In this document: positions 53,871 to 61,509 of the stretch, piece after piece | How the letters are laid out: each line of letters opens with the position of its first letter | How positions within the stretch are numbered: position 1 is the stretch's first letter | Made by a program: the position numbers and the translations under genes | Notes under the pieces: generated by a model | What the model saw: only the letters and a program-made list of their open reading frames with translations | Told to the model about the DNA's origin: nothing | Database searches by the model: none | Assembly (NCBI RefSeq): GCF_004745505.1 | Contig: NZ_RKLX01000008.1 | Location: forward strand, 56,538 to 120,537 | Direction of reading: 5' to 3' | Origin: Levilactobacillus suantsaiihabitans | GTDB lineage: Bacteria; Bacillota; Bacilli; Lactobacillales; Lactobacillaceae | Length of the DNA: 64,000 nt

Positions 53871-53891
53871 GACGGCTCACTGGCCGCCCAT
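53871..53891 (-). terminator. Terminator of the small membrane protein gene
   Basis: GGACGGC pairs with GCCGCCC (one mismatch); TTTTT follows on the minus strand. Confidence 0.6.
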
Positions 53892-53902
53892 TATTTTTGC
53901 AA

Positions 53903-54097
53903 TTACGCTTCACGATGATTGTTTTTCGTCATTTTGGTAAAGGCTTCTTCGATCCCGTAGCACGCTGCGCCCAGGACGGCGAAGGCTAGTGGAAAGCCAA
54001 ACGCCCAGACTGGTGATTTCATCAGCAGTAGAACCAAACTCAGCCCACAAACGGCCAAAATGGCCAAGGCAATGACTGCCCAACGATCTTTTTTCAT
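53903..54097 (-). CDS. Small membrane protein (64 aa)
   Basis: Two hydrophobic helices (WAVIALAILAVCGLSLVLLLM and FGFPLAFAVLGAACYGI) and a polar tail (EEAFTKMTKNNHREA). No family recognised. ATG 54097 follows GGGGGAATT; the frame is open further upstream without a start of equal quality. It is monocistronic between the acyltransferase and amt genes. Confidence 0.65.
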   Translation of the reverse strand: MKKDRWAVIALAILAVCGLSLVLLLMKSPVWAFGFPLAFAVLGAACYGIEEAFTKMTKNNHREA

Positions 54098-54268
54098 GAT
54101 AATTCCCCCATTTTTGAAAAACTGGTGTCCCCTAAACACACACTTAGTCTAACAAGTCCGCCGGCAAACGGCAATCATCTCGCCCAATCTTAAGAAAGAA
54201 CTTAACCTTTCTCTATTTGACTTAACTTTCTGCTGGCACAACTGCTGACCCACTAAGGGATTGGGGAA

Positions 54269-55606
54269 TCAACGACCGCTCAGATGATTGGCCTGGGGAT
54301 TTTCGAGGTGCTGCAGCTGTCCCTTGAATTCCTGGGCGTAACGTTCCTGATCCGGTTGAAAGGTCGTCAAGCGTTCGCTCAAGCCCACGGTGTAATCGAC
54401 CTGTTCGCCATGTTCACCCTTATCCAGGCCCATGGCTTCCTCGGCCGCGTCGACTCGCATTGGCGTCAATTGCCGCAAGATCACGATCAAGAGACTGCCG
54501 ACGACGGCAACCAGCGCAATGGTGATGCCAGTTGCCAAGATCTGAATCCCTAACAAATGCCAGCCGCCACCGTAGGCCAACCCATTTTCGGCAATCGTTG
54601 GGTTGATGGTCTTGGTCGCAAAGACCCCGGTCAAGATACTCCCCACAATGCCGCTGACGCCATGGCAGCCAAAGGCATCCAGCGCGTCATCCACGCCTAA
54701 TTTCGGCTTCAGCACTTGAATGAATCCGTAGCTGGCTAACGTGGCCACCGCACCAATCGCAACGGACCCCAAGACCGTGACGTACCCTGCGGCCGGTGTG
54801 ATACCAACCAAGCCGCACAGTGTCCCGGTGCAGACCCCGACCAACGTGGGTTTTCCCGTGGTCCAAATGTCCAAGAACATCCACACGACCATCGCTGTGG
54901 CCGTGGCCACGGTACTGGTAATGGCCGCCTGCAGGGCCACGCCATTAACGGCCAAGGCACTGCCGGCATTGAACCCGTACCAACCGATCCACAGAATCGC
55001 CGTTCCTAACAAGACCCACGGCAGATTGTAGTGTTGACCCGGATGATCCTTGGCCAACCGTGGCCCCAACCAAGCGGATAAGACCAGCGCCGTGACCCCG
55101 GCATTGATGTGGACCACAGTCCCGCCGGCGAAGTCCAGCACCCCCAATTTTGCCAGTAGACCCATGGGACTCCAAACCAAGTGGACCATGGGATAGTAGA
55201 TGCAAACGGACCAAGCAATCAGAAACAGCAGTAAGAACTTAAAACGAATCCGGCCAACCACCGCGCCCACGAATAAGGCAGGGGTGATGATGGCAAACAT
55301 CATTTGAAACAAGGAGTACGCGCCCAAGGGGATGTGGGTCGCTGTGACGCTGGCCCAGTTGACACCCGCCATGAAGACGTGATGGAGATTGCCAATGATG
55401 CCGGCCACGTTACCCGAAAAGGCCAGTGAATAACCGAGAAAGACCCACAGTAAGATGGCCACCCCCGTCATGATGAAGACCGACAGCATGGTGTTGACCA
55501 CATTTTTCTCTGAGACCAGGCCGCCATAGAAAAAGGCTAGACCTGGTGTCATAAACAGAACTAAGATACTCGCAACCAAAATAAATGCCGTGTTCGCAAG
55601 ATTCAT
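54269..55606 (-). CDS. amt: Ammonium transporter
   Basis: A 445-residue Amt channel with about 11 helices. TPGLAFFYGGLVSEKNVVNTM and DFAGGTVVHINAGVTALVL are Amt signature blocks, the latter with the first pore histidine; DALDAFGCHGVSGIVGSILTGVFA carries the second. The C-terminal cytoplasmic tail (RVDAAEEAMGLDKGEHGE) includes the gating motif. No glnB/glnK follows. Two GlnR-type boxes lie upstream at 55631 and 55766, so nitrogen control is likely. Confidence 0.95.
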   Translation of the reverse strand: MNLANTAFILVASILVLFMTPGLAFFYGGLVSEKNVVNTMLSVFIMTGVAILLWVFLGYSLAFSGNVAGIIGNLHHVFMAGVNWASVTATHIPLGAYSLFQMMFAIITPALFVGAVVGRIRFKFLLLFLIAWSVCIYYPMVHLVWSPMGLLAKLGVLDFAGGTVVHINAGVTALVLSAWLGPRLAKDHPGQHYNLPWVLLGTAILWIGWYGFNAGSALAVNGVALQAAITSTVATATAMVVWMFLDIWTTGKPTLVGVCTGTLCGLVGITPAAGYVTVLGSVAIGAVATLASYGFIQVLKPKLGVDDALDAFGCHGVSGIVGSILTGVFATKTINPTIAENGLAYGGGWHLLGIQILATGITIALVAVVGSLLIVILRQLTPMRVDAAEEAMGLDKGEHGEQVDYTVGLSERLTTFQPDQERYAQEFKGQLQHLENPQANHLSGR

Positions 55607-55630
55607 CGACGCCGCCCTCTTTACTTTTTA

Positions 55631-55647
55631 TGTAAGAAATCCTAACA
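55631..55647. promoter_or_regulatory. GlnR-type box 1
   Basis: TGTAAGAAATCCTAACA fits the GlnR/TnrA consensus TGTNA-N7-TNACA exactly. It is 25 bases upstream of the amt start codon, close enough to block RNA polymerase or initiation. Confidence 0.82.
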
Positions 55648-55765
55648 CTGGCTTTCAGAAAAGTCACGTGCTATTTTCCGTCAGTGGGCGGTTAAATACG
55701 TCGTTGAACGAACTAAACGGTTGATTGGCGGGTGTTTTCAGCCGTTAATCAACTTTTGAAAGCTA

Positions 55766-55782
55766 TGTGACATTTTCTAACA
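55766..55782. promoter_or_regulatory. GlnR-type box 2
   Basis: TGTGACATTTTCTAACA fits TGTNA-N7-TNACA exactly, 160 bases upstream of amt and 119 bases before box 1. Two such boxes point to GlnR repression, possibly with looping. Confidence 0.82.
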
Positions 55783-56006
55783 TCAGACTAATTTATGATG
55801 TCTGATCCGCCAAAATACGTCCCACCTCAAATATCCCTGACTCTGACGACCGCTACCGGCCACGCCCCTTTTGACCCCATGACAGACGATTAGCCAACCG
55901 ATGCTGTACACTAAAGGTACCGGACCCGATTAAACCTGACTGCCAATTGTCAAGTCCGCCAGCGAGTTAGCGGCTAGACTAGAACTTGAAATGAAGGAGG
56001 CGCTCC

Positions 56007-56891
56007 ATGCAACCACTCAATCAGTTAATTGACTACCTCGAAGACCACCTGACCGACGACCTCTCGTTTGCGGCCATTGCGCATCAACTCGGCTTCTCGG
56101 AATACCATTTACGCCGGACATTTGCCTTTATTGCCGGAATGTCGCTGTCCGATTACGTCCGCAATCGGCGGCTGGCTGCGGCTAACGGCGAATTGGTCAA
56201 CGGCCAAGCCGTCACCACCGTAGCCTTTAAATACGGTTACCAATCCGTTGAGGGCTTCTCCCGGGCCTTTCGGGACTGGAGCGGCTATTTGCCGTCTGAA
56301 GTGCGTCAAAGTGGCTGGCAAAAGACCTTCCCTAAGCTTTCATTTCACCTAGAAATCAAAGGAGGCAGTCCCATGCACTTTAAACTCGAACCAAAACCCG
56401 CCTTTAACCTGGTCGGCGTCACCCAGCGCGTTCCCATCCAGTTTTCCGGGCAGAACCCCGCCATTCAAGCACTGGCGCAAAGCATCACGCCGGCCCAGCG
56501 CGCCCACATGCACGCGCTAGGCGATCTCTACCCGCACCAGGTGTTGAACGCATCCTACGCCTTTGACGACGGCCGGTTAGCCGAACAAGGTCAGCTCACG
56601 CAGCTGATTGGCTTTGCCACCACGCAGGAAAATCCTTACGCCGACCTGACCCAACTCGCGGTGCCCCGCCACACCTGGGCCATTTTCCCCAATCACGGGC
56701 CCTTTCCGCAACAGCTCCAAGAAACTTGGGGCCGTATTTACAGCGAATGGCTACCCACCTCTGAATACGAACTGGTCGACGCGCCCGAAATTTCCTTTTC
56801 TCAGTTCGGCGGTACCGAGGTCGCTAGTGAGATCTGGATCGCCGTGACCCCGCAGTCGTCAGGTCCCGTTGGTTTTTCTCCCGCCAGATAG
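56007..56891 (+). CDS. AraC-family regulator with GyrI-like effector domain
   Basis: A 294-residue Rob-type regulator. The N-terminal AraC double helix-turn-helix has LSFAAIAHQLGFSEYHLRRTF and VAFKYGYQSVEGFSRAFRDWSGYLPSE; the C-terminal half is an effector-binding (GyrI-like) domain beginning near residue 125. Such proteins sense hydrophobic drugs or stress compounds. ATG 56007 follows GAAGGAGGCG. The following small genes have their own promoter inside its 3' end. Confidence 0.88.
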   Translation: MQPLNQLIDYLEDHLTDDLSFAAIAHQLGFSEYHLRRTFAFIAGMSLSDYVRNRRLAAANGELVNGQAVTTVAFKYGYQSVEGFSRAFRDWSGYLPSEVRQSGWQKTFPKLSFHLEIKGGSPMHFKLEPKPAFNLVGVTQRVPIQFSGQNPAIQALAQSITPAQRAHMHALGDLYPHQVLNASYAFDDGRLAEQGQLTQLIGFATTQENPYADLTQLAVPRHTWAIFPNHGPFPQQLQETWGRIYSEWLPTSEYELVDAPEISFSQFGGTEVASEIWIAVTPQSSGPVGFSPAR

Positions 56892-56897
56892 TATAAT
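56869..56897 (+). promoter_or_regulatory. Promoter of the small Cys-rich protein operon
   Basis: TTGGTT (56869-56874), a 17-base spacer and TATAAT (56892-56897) overlap the end of the AraC-type gene, 33 bases before ATG 56931. Confidence 0.75.
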
Positions 56898-56930
56898 GAA
56901 TTTGTATCTGATGGCCAAAGGAGGCACAAC

Positions 56931-57215
56931 ATGACCCAATATTTTCTGGTGAACCAGCAGGACTACTTTGCGGCGGGCTTCATGATCCACAACGGCAGTG
57001 TGTCCGTCGATACGGTCGCCGGGTTGGACGTTGCCGCCGCGGTGAACAGCGACTCGCCAGCTAGCGCCAAGACGGCACTGTACCAACAGGTAGCGGTGCA
57101 TCCCGCGGCCGGTAGTGAGCGCACCCAGCTCACCGCAGCGGAACAAGCCCAGCTGACCCAAAAACTCGCTGCTCAGTTTACCGTTACCGGGACCGATGAC
57201 TTGGAAGGCTGTTAA
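56931..57215 (+). CDS. Hypothetical protein upstream of the Cys-rich gene
   Basis: A 94-residue soluble protein with no motif I recognise; it begins MTQYFLVNQQDYFAAGFMIHNG and ends TVTGTDDLEGC, the only cysteine being the last residue. It is rich in alanine and glutamine. AAAGGAGG precedes ATG 56931. It is 24 bases upstream of the nine-cysteine protein gene and shares its promoter and terminator. Confidence 0.6.
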   Translation: MTQYFLVNQQDYFAAGFMIHNGSVSVDTVAGLDVAAAVNSDSPASAKTALYQQVAVHPAAGSERTQLTAAEQAQLTQKLAAQFTVTGTDDLEGC

Positions 57216-57239
57216 CAAAACGACTAGGAGACGATCAGC

Positions 57240-57416
57240 ATGACTGAAGAACCGAAAAAGACCACAGCGAAAACCGAAGACAACCCCTTCTGCCACGCGG
57301 GGATGACCTGCGCGCCCGGATGCGGCTGCGCCAGCGCCGATGGCATTTGCCACTGCCCGATGATTTCCGAGCGCAAGTGTGCTTGCGACGGATTCTGCGG
57401 TGCACCGAAACATTAA
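57240..57416 (+). CDS. Nine-cysteine metallothionein-like small protein (58 aa)
   Basis: ATG 57240 has AGGAG at 57226-57230. The 58-residue product has nine cysteines between residues 18 and 53 (C18, C24, C28, C30, C37, C39, C47, C49, C53) and three histidines. They form PFCHAGMTCAPGCGC, GICHCP and KCACDGFC clusters. There is no signal peptide and the N-terminus is polar (TEEPKKTTAKTED). This density of CxC and CxxxCxC motifs suggests cytoplasmic Zn/Cu/Cd binding, like bacterial metallothioneins, but the order differs from SmtA as I know it. A terminator follows directly. Confidence 0.75.
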   Translation: MTEEPKKTTAKTEDNPFCHAGMTCAPGCGCASADGICHCPMISERKCACDGFCGAPKH

Positions 57417-57431
57417 TGCTATCAAAAACCG

Positions 57432-57476
57432 AAAGTGACCCACCATCATGAGGCTTGACGATGGTGGGTCACTTTT
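57432..57476. terminator. Bidirectional terminator between the Cys-rich gene and the HIT gene
   Basis: AAAGTGACCCACCATC pairs with GATGGTGGGTCACTTT; T run to the right and A run to the left. Confidence 0.92.
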
Positions 57477-57864
57477 ATTTTGGTTTATTCCTTAATCGCT
57501 GCACAGCTCGCGGGATCATCTTACGAATGCCACCCCGCGGATCCTTGACATCCCCGACGTAGCGCGGAATCAAATGGATGTGCGCGTGCATCACGGTCTG
57601 CCCGGCCGCCGCTTCGACGTTGATGCCGATGTTGTAGCCAGCCGGCGCAAATTTTTCATCCAACAACTGTTTAGCCTGAAAGGTCAGGTCGTCCATGGCC
57701 GCACGGGTGGTCGCCGGCACATCGAAGTACGTGGCGTAGTGTTGCTTGGGCACAATCAACAGGTGGCCCTTCCGCACGGGATGGTTGTCCCAAAAGGCTT
57801 TAGCCAGGTCATTTTCTAACACAATCGCCGTCTTCTGACAAAAAACGCAATCCGCTTTGATCAT
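57475..57864 (-). CDS. HIT-family nucleotide hydrolase
   Basis: A 129-residue histidine-triad protein. The N-terminal CVFCQ cysteine pair and the HIT motif MHAHIHLIPR (HxHxH) are clear; KGHLLIVPKQHY is the conserved core strand. It hydrolyses adenylated or related nucleotide substrates. ATG 57864 is used: the upstream open frame overlaps the methyltransferase gene, from which the HIT gene is separated by 4 bases. Confidence 0.9.
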   Translation of the reverse strand: MIKADCVFCQKTAIVLENDLAKAFWDNHPVRKGHLLIVPKQHYATYFDVPATTRAAMDDLTFQAKQLLDEKFAPAGYNIGINVEAAAGQTVMHAHIHLIPRYVGDVKDPRGGIRKMIPRAVQRLRNKPK

Positions 57865-57868
57865 GGGC

Positions 57869-59011
57869 TTACTCCCGGTGCCGCGGTTGGCGCTTGGCCC
57901 AGAACTGGAAGTAATCCGTCCGCAGCGCCCCGTTGTAGAGTTTCCGCGTCTTCGTTGCCTTTTGGCCGTAGAAATGTTCAAATTCCAAATCGGCGGTCAA
58001 AATATACTTTGACCAGTCCGTCAACGGCTTGAAGACCTGACCCATTTGCTTGTAGAGTTCCCGGACGGAAGCCTGGTCGCTCAACCGTTCTCCGTATGGC
58101 GGGTTGGCCACGATGACCCCGTGCTTCAAGTCCGTCTTAAAGTCTTGAACCGCCAATTGGCGGAAGGTCACGTCTTGGGACAGACCGGCTTCTTGGGCGT
58201 TGCGCTTGGCAATGGCGACCATGTTTTCGTCGATATCGGTCCCAAAGATCTGCAGCGGCGTATCGTAGTCGGCCTTGGCATCGGCTTCGTCACGTAGCTT
58301 GTCGCCCAGTTCTTGGGGAACCCAATCCCAGCTTTCACAGGTGAAGTCGCGATTAAAGCCGGGCGCCAGGTTGCGGCCGATCATGGCTGCTTCGATAGGA
58401 ATCGTCCCGGACCCACAGACGGGATCCCAAAATGGCATGTCCTTGTGCCAGCTGGTCAACGCGATCAAGGCGGCGGCCATGTTTTCCTTTAATGGCGCGC
58501 CCCCCTTGCCGACCCGGTAGCCACGCTTAAAGAGACTGGCACCGGTCGTGTCCAGCGTTAACATGACGTGGTCTTTGTCGATCATGACTTCCAGCGGGTA
58601 CGTGGCCCCGGTTTCGGGCATCCGCGTCCGCCGGTGATAGACGGCCGCTAGCTTGGTGGCCACGGCCTTCTTGACGATGGCTTGTGCGTCCGGCACACTG
58701 TGCAGTTGTGACTTCTTGGAACGGCCCTCAACGGGGAACGCCGCATCCATTGGCAACAGTTCATCCCAGGCCACGGCCTTGGTGGCTTCAAACAGCTCAT
58801 CAAAGGTCACGGCGTCAAATTCGGCCACGATGATCCGCACCCGGTCGGCCGTCCGCAGCCACAGGTTGGCCCGCAACACGTCTTCAATCGTGCCGTCAAA
58901 GCGCACCCGGCCATTTTCGACTTGGGTCTCGTACCCCAGGTCCCGTAATTCACGGCCCGCAATGGCTTCGATCCCACTGGCGGTCGCCGCGTATAAATGA
59001 AATTTCTTCAT
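57869..59011 (-). CDS. THUMP-domain 23S rRNA methyltransferase (RlmL/YpsC-like)
   Basis: A 380-residue N2-guanine methyltransferase. The THUMP RNA-binding domain covers about residues 50-160, then the Rossmann domain with DPVCGSGTIPIEAAMIGRN and the catalytic NPPYGERLS (NPPY). The corresponding B. subtilis protein is YpsC, in the same neighbourhood of rnpB, gpsB and ypsA. ATG 59011 follows GAAGGAGTAC. Confidence 0.9.
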   Translation of the reverse strand: MKKFHLYAATASGIEAIAGRELRDLGYETQVENGRVRFDGTIEDVLRANLWLRTADRVRIIVAEFDAVTFDELFEATKAVAWDELLPMDAAFPVEGRSKKSQLHSVPDAQAIVKKAVATKLAAVYHRRTRMPETGATYPLEVMIDKDHVMLTLDTTGASLFKRGYRVGKGGAPLKENMAAALIALTSWHKDMPFWDPVCGSGTIPIEAAMIGRNLAPGFNRDFTCESWDWVPQELGDKLRDEADAKADYDTPLQIFGTDIDENMVAIAKRNAQEAGLSQDVTFRQLAVQDFKTDLKHGVIVANPPYGERLSDQASVRELYKQMGQVFKPLTDWSKYILTADLEFEHFYGQKATKTRKLYNGALRTDYFQFWAKRQPRHRE

Positions 59012-59182
59012 GTAAGTTGTACTCCTTCGATTTGGCTCTTTTAAGCCGGTCAGTTAACTTTCTACCTAGCCTATTTTACCATCTTATCTGGTGAGCTGAT
59101 ACCACTCTGGCAAAATAGTTGCGGATTGGCGGGTCACGCTGGTTAAGTTGGTTACTCACTCTTCCTAAAAAATTGTACAAAA

Positions 59183-59611
59183 AAAGGCAGGAGCAAGCTC
59201 CCACCCACCTGACATGGTGTAAATCCCTGTAAGCCATGTTTTGTACCACCCAACCGTTTCAGGCAAACGATTGACTGGCAGTAATCATCTATCTCGAGAG
59301 TTTCCTCTCCCCCCACATTTCGTTCATTTCCATATGTGAAGCGCCCCTACCAAAAGTTTGGGTTGCCCGCTCGAGGGGTTTACCGCGTTCCACCGCCTAA
59401 GTTTCCTTAGACGTATCGTCACTGTGGCACTTTTCAGGGATACTAGGGCATAGCCGAAGCCGTAGCCGTGTTTTCCCGCCGTAACGCTATTGCTAACGTC
59501 CCCCGGCTTATTTTTTCACCGAGCACGAACACTACAGACATCGCAGTCTGTGCGAGCATGGACTTTCCTCAGCCGACTTAAGCCGACCGCGATTACTCAG
59601 GATTTACACCA
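59183..59611 (-). ncRNA. rnpB: RNase P RNA (class B)
   Basis: The minus strand carries the invariant GAGGAAAGTCCATGCTCGC near the 5' end, a GGTGTAAATCC 5' strand (59600-59610) that pairs with GGATTTACACC at the 3' end (59216-59226), and many helices between. The terminator GGGAGC/GCTCC with seven T follows at 59182-59205. The mature RNA is probably about 59212-59611. Gene order rnpB between gpsB and a THUMP methyltransferase gene is the common one in Firmicutes. Confidence 0.95.
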
Positions 59612-59623
59612 GTCTTTATAATT

Positions 59624-59977
59624 CTACAAACGATGTGACTCGTTTGGATCATTATCTAATTGTGAACCGAAAACGTGCCGTTCCAGGTTGGACAGCCGCT
59701 TCAAAATGTCCATGTTCGTGACACTTGAAGTTGACTGACTCGTGGTCGTTGCGGCTGGCTGACTTGCGCCCACCTGAACTTGGCGGGTCAGTTCGTCGAC
59801 CTTAGCCAACAACCGTTCGTTTTCGTCTTGAAGCCGTTGATTCTCCTTCACAAAAGTATCATAGTCCTTGATGACGTTGTCCAAGAAGCTGTCCACGTCG
59901 TCAGGGTCATAGCCGCGCATCTTTTGGCGGAATTGCTTTTGTAAAATCTCTTTGGGAGTGAAATTAACGTTATCCAT
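59624..59977 (-). CDS. gpsB: Cell division regulator GpsB
   Basis: A 117-residue DivIVA-like protein that coordinates septal and side-wall peptidoglycan synthesis. [37 protein letters not shown] is the GpsB N-terminal domain; a coiled coil follows ([22 protein letters not shown]), a low-complexity linker ([11 protein letters not shown]) and a short helical C-terminus ([14 protein letters not shown]). It would recruit class A PBPs such as the one encoded at 61510. Confidence 0.95.
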   Translation of the reverse strand: MDNVNFTPKEILQKQFRQKMRGYDPDDVDSFLDNVIKDYDTFVKENQRLQDENERLLAKVDELTRQVQVGASQPAATTTSQSTSSVTNMDILKRLSNLERHVFGSQLDNDPNESHRL

Positions 59978-60032
59978 CGATCATTACACCTCGTTATCGT
60001 AATCAAACCGGCGATATCTATAATACCAGTTT

Positions 60033-60602
60033 TTATTCAATTTGGGAACCATTATTTAAATTTTCTTGATATTCGTTGGCACTTTCTTGTAACCAATCCA
60101 TATCGATCAGCGTCAGCGGGTACGCGTGACGCTCTTCAAACCGCTGAATGGCGCGATAATCATACTGTGGTTTGCCCTCATGTTCTAAATCATAAACCAT
60201 GACGGCCTCGTCTGTATGGGTTAACATAAATTCTTGATAGTTTCTTAACTGTTGGGGTCCATGATAAGGTTGTTCGCTAACGGACTGGTGAAAATCAACG
60301 CGGCTGGCCAATTGGGCGTACAAACCGCGGTTGGTCTCGTTCCAGTTGCTGCCAAATTCCGCAAACGGCGTCATGATGGCGATTTTCAGTTCCGGGTAGT
60401 CCTTTTTCAGGTCCAAGCCCACTTCGGCGGACCACTGCTCGACGCCCAACTGACCGCCCGTGATCAGCCAATCCGTGCCGTTTTCAATCTTATTAGCCAA
60501 CAACTTTTTTAACGTATCCTTGATGACCAGGAGTTTGGGGTCTTGACTGCCAAAGATTCCCAGTTCGTAACTGCGATAACCCGTCAACCATAACCGACTC
60601 AT
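60033..60602 (-). CDS. ypsA: YpsA-like SLOG-family protein
   Basis: A 189-residue DUF1273/SLOG protein. LWLTGYRSYELGIFG is the first strand and nucleotide loop, WLITGGQLGVEQWSAEVGLDL the SLOG glycine/glutamate motif and TPFAEFGSNWNE the next. YpsA in B. subtilis affects cell division, consistent with its place beside gpsB and recU. It has an ATG start behind AAGGGGGTC. Confidence 0.88.
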   Translation of the reverse strand: MSRLWLTGYRSYELGIFGSQDPKLLVIKDTLKKLLANKIENGTDWLITGGQLGVEQWSAEVGLDLKKDYPELKIAIMTPFAEFGSNWNETNRGLYAQLASRVDFHQSVSEQPYHGPQQLRNYQEFMLTHTDEAVMVYDLEHEGKPQYDYRAIQRFEERHAYPLTLIDMDWLQESANEYQENLNNGSQIE

Positions 60603-60865
60603 ATCCTGACCCCCTTTTAGCTGTTCCTATCTAGTGTAGCGAAAAAAAAGGCCCGACGCAATTAAATTACCGTTAAATTCGGCCAAATTGACCAGTTATA
60701 GACCAGTTAGAGTTTTTATTTCTCAGTCAGCTTGGTATAATATCAATAACTGGGCCACCAGGCCTGGCAATTCACCGTCGCGCCAACCACGGCTATGTCC
60801 CGTCAGTGCGGCAATCCGTCGGTGAATTGCGGGGACGTTTTTCAGGCAAGGAGTGTGAGGAGTCA

Positions 60866-61468
60866 ATGACTATTCGGTATCCCAATGGGAATGCCTATCA
60901 AGCACCAGCAACATCAGCGGGGCCCAAATTTCCCAGTACCTACACCAATTATGGCAAACGGGGAATGACCTTAGAAGAGGAATTGAACGAAAGCAATACC
61001 TACTATGAAGTCACCGGGCAAGCAGTCGTTCATAAAAAGCCGACCCCCATCAAGATCGTCAAGGTCGATTACCCCAAGCGTAGCGCCGCGGTGATCAAGG
61101 AAGCCTACTTCAGTACGGCCTCGACCACCGATTACAACGGCGTTTACCAGGGGCATTACCTGGATTTTGATGCCAAGGAGACCCGTAACAAGTCGGCGTT
61201 TCCCCTCAAGAACTTTCATCAACACCAGATCGACCACATGCGGGCCTGTTCCGCGCAAGGCGGGATTTGTTTTGCCATTATTAAATTTGTCACGCGCCAA
61301 GAAGTCTTCCTCTATCGTGCGACAGACCTGTATGCTTTTTGGGATGCGCAACAACGTGGTGGGCGCAAGTCCATCCCCTACGCCGATATCGCGGCCAAGG
61401 GGATCCGGCTCACCGCGGAACTGCAGTTGCCCATCCCCTATCTCAAAGCCGTGGATCAACTGCTCTAG
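60866..61468 (+). CDS. recU: Holliday junction resolvase RecU
   Basis: A 200-residue resolvase. YPNGNAYQAP begins the protein; GKRGMTLEEELNESNTYY and KPTPIKIVKVDYPKR are family hallmarks, followed by the metal-binding STTDYNGVYQGHYLDFDAKET region (Asp and Glu-x-Lys ligands), and FPLKNFHQHQIDHMRAC. I choose ATG 60866 with GAGGAG upstream; the open frame begins earlier. TATAAT at 60736 suggests the promoter. It is 41 bases upstream of pbp1A, the usual recU-ponA pairing. Confidence 0.93.
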   Translation: MTIRYPNGNAYQAPATSAGPKFPSTYTNYGKRGMTLEEELNESNTYYEVTGQAVVHKKPTPIKIVKVDYPKRSAAVIKEAYFSTASTTDYNGVYQGHYLDFDAKETRNKSAFPLKNFHQHQIDHMRACSAQGGICFAIIKFVTRQEVFLYRATDLYAFWDAQQRGGRKSIPYADIAAKGIRLTAELQLPIPYLKAVDQLL

Positions 61469-61509
61469 CACTTTGAGCAGCCACACGTTAAAACGCAAAG
61501 GAGATTACC

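Larger units (their letters stand above)
55607..56006. other. Regulatory region between amt and the AraC-type gene
   Basis: About 400 bases with no gene. The left part contains two GlnR-type boxes for amt. The right part should hold the AraC-type gene promoter; GTACAC/TAAAGG near 55905 is AT-poor and unconvincing. Confidence 0.6.
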
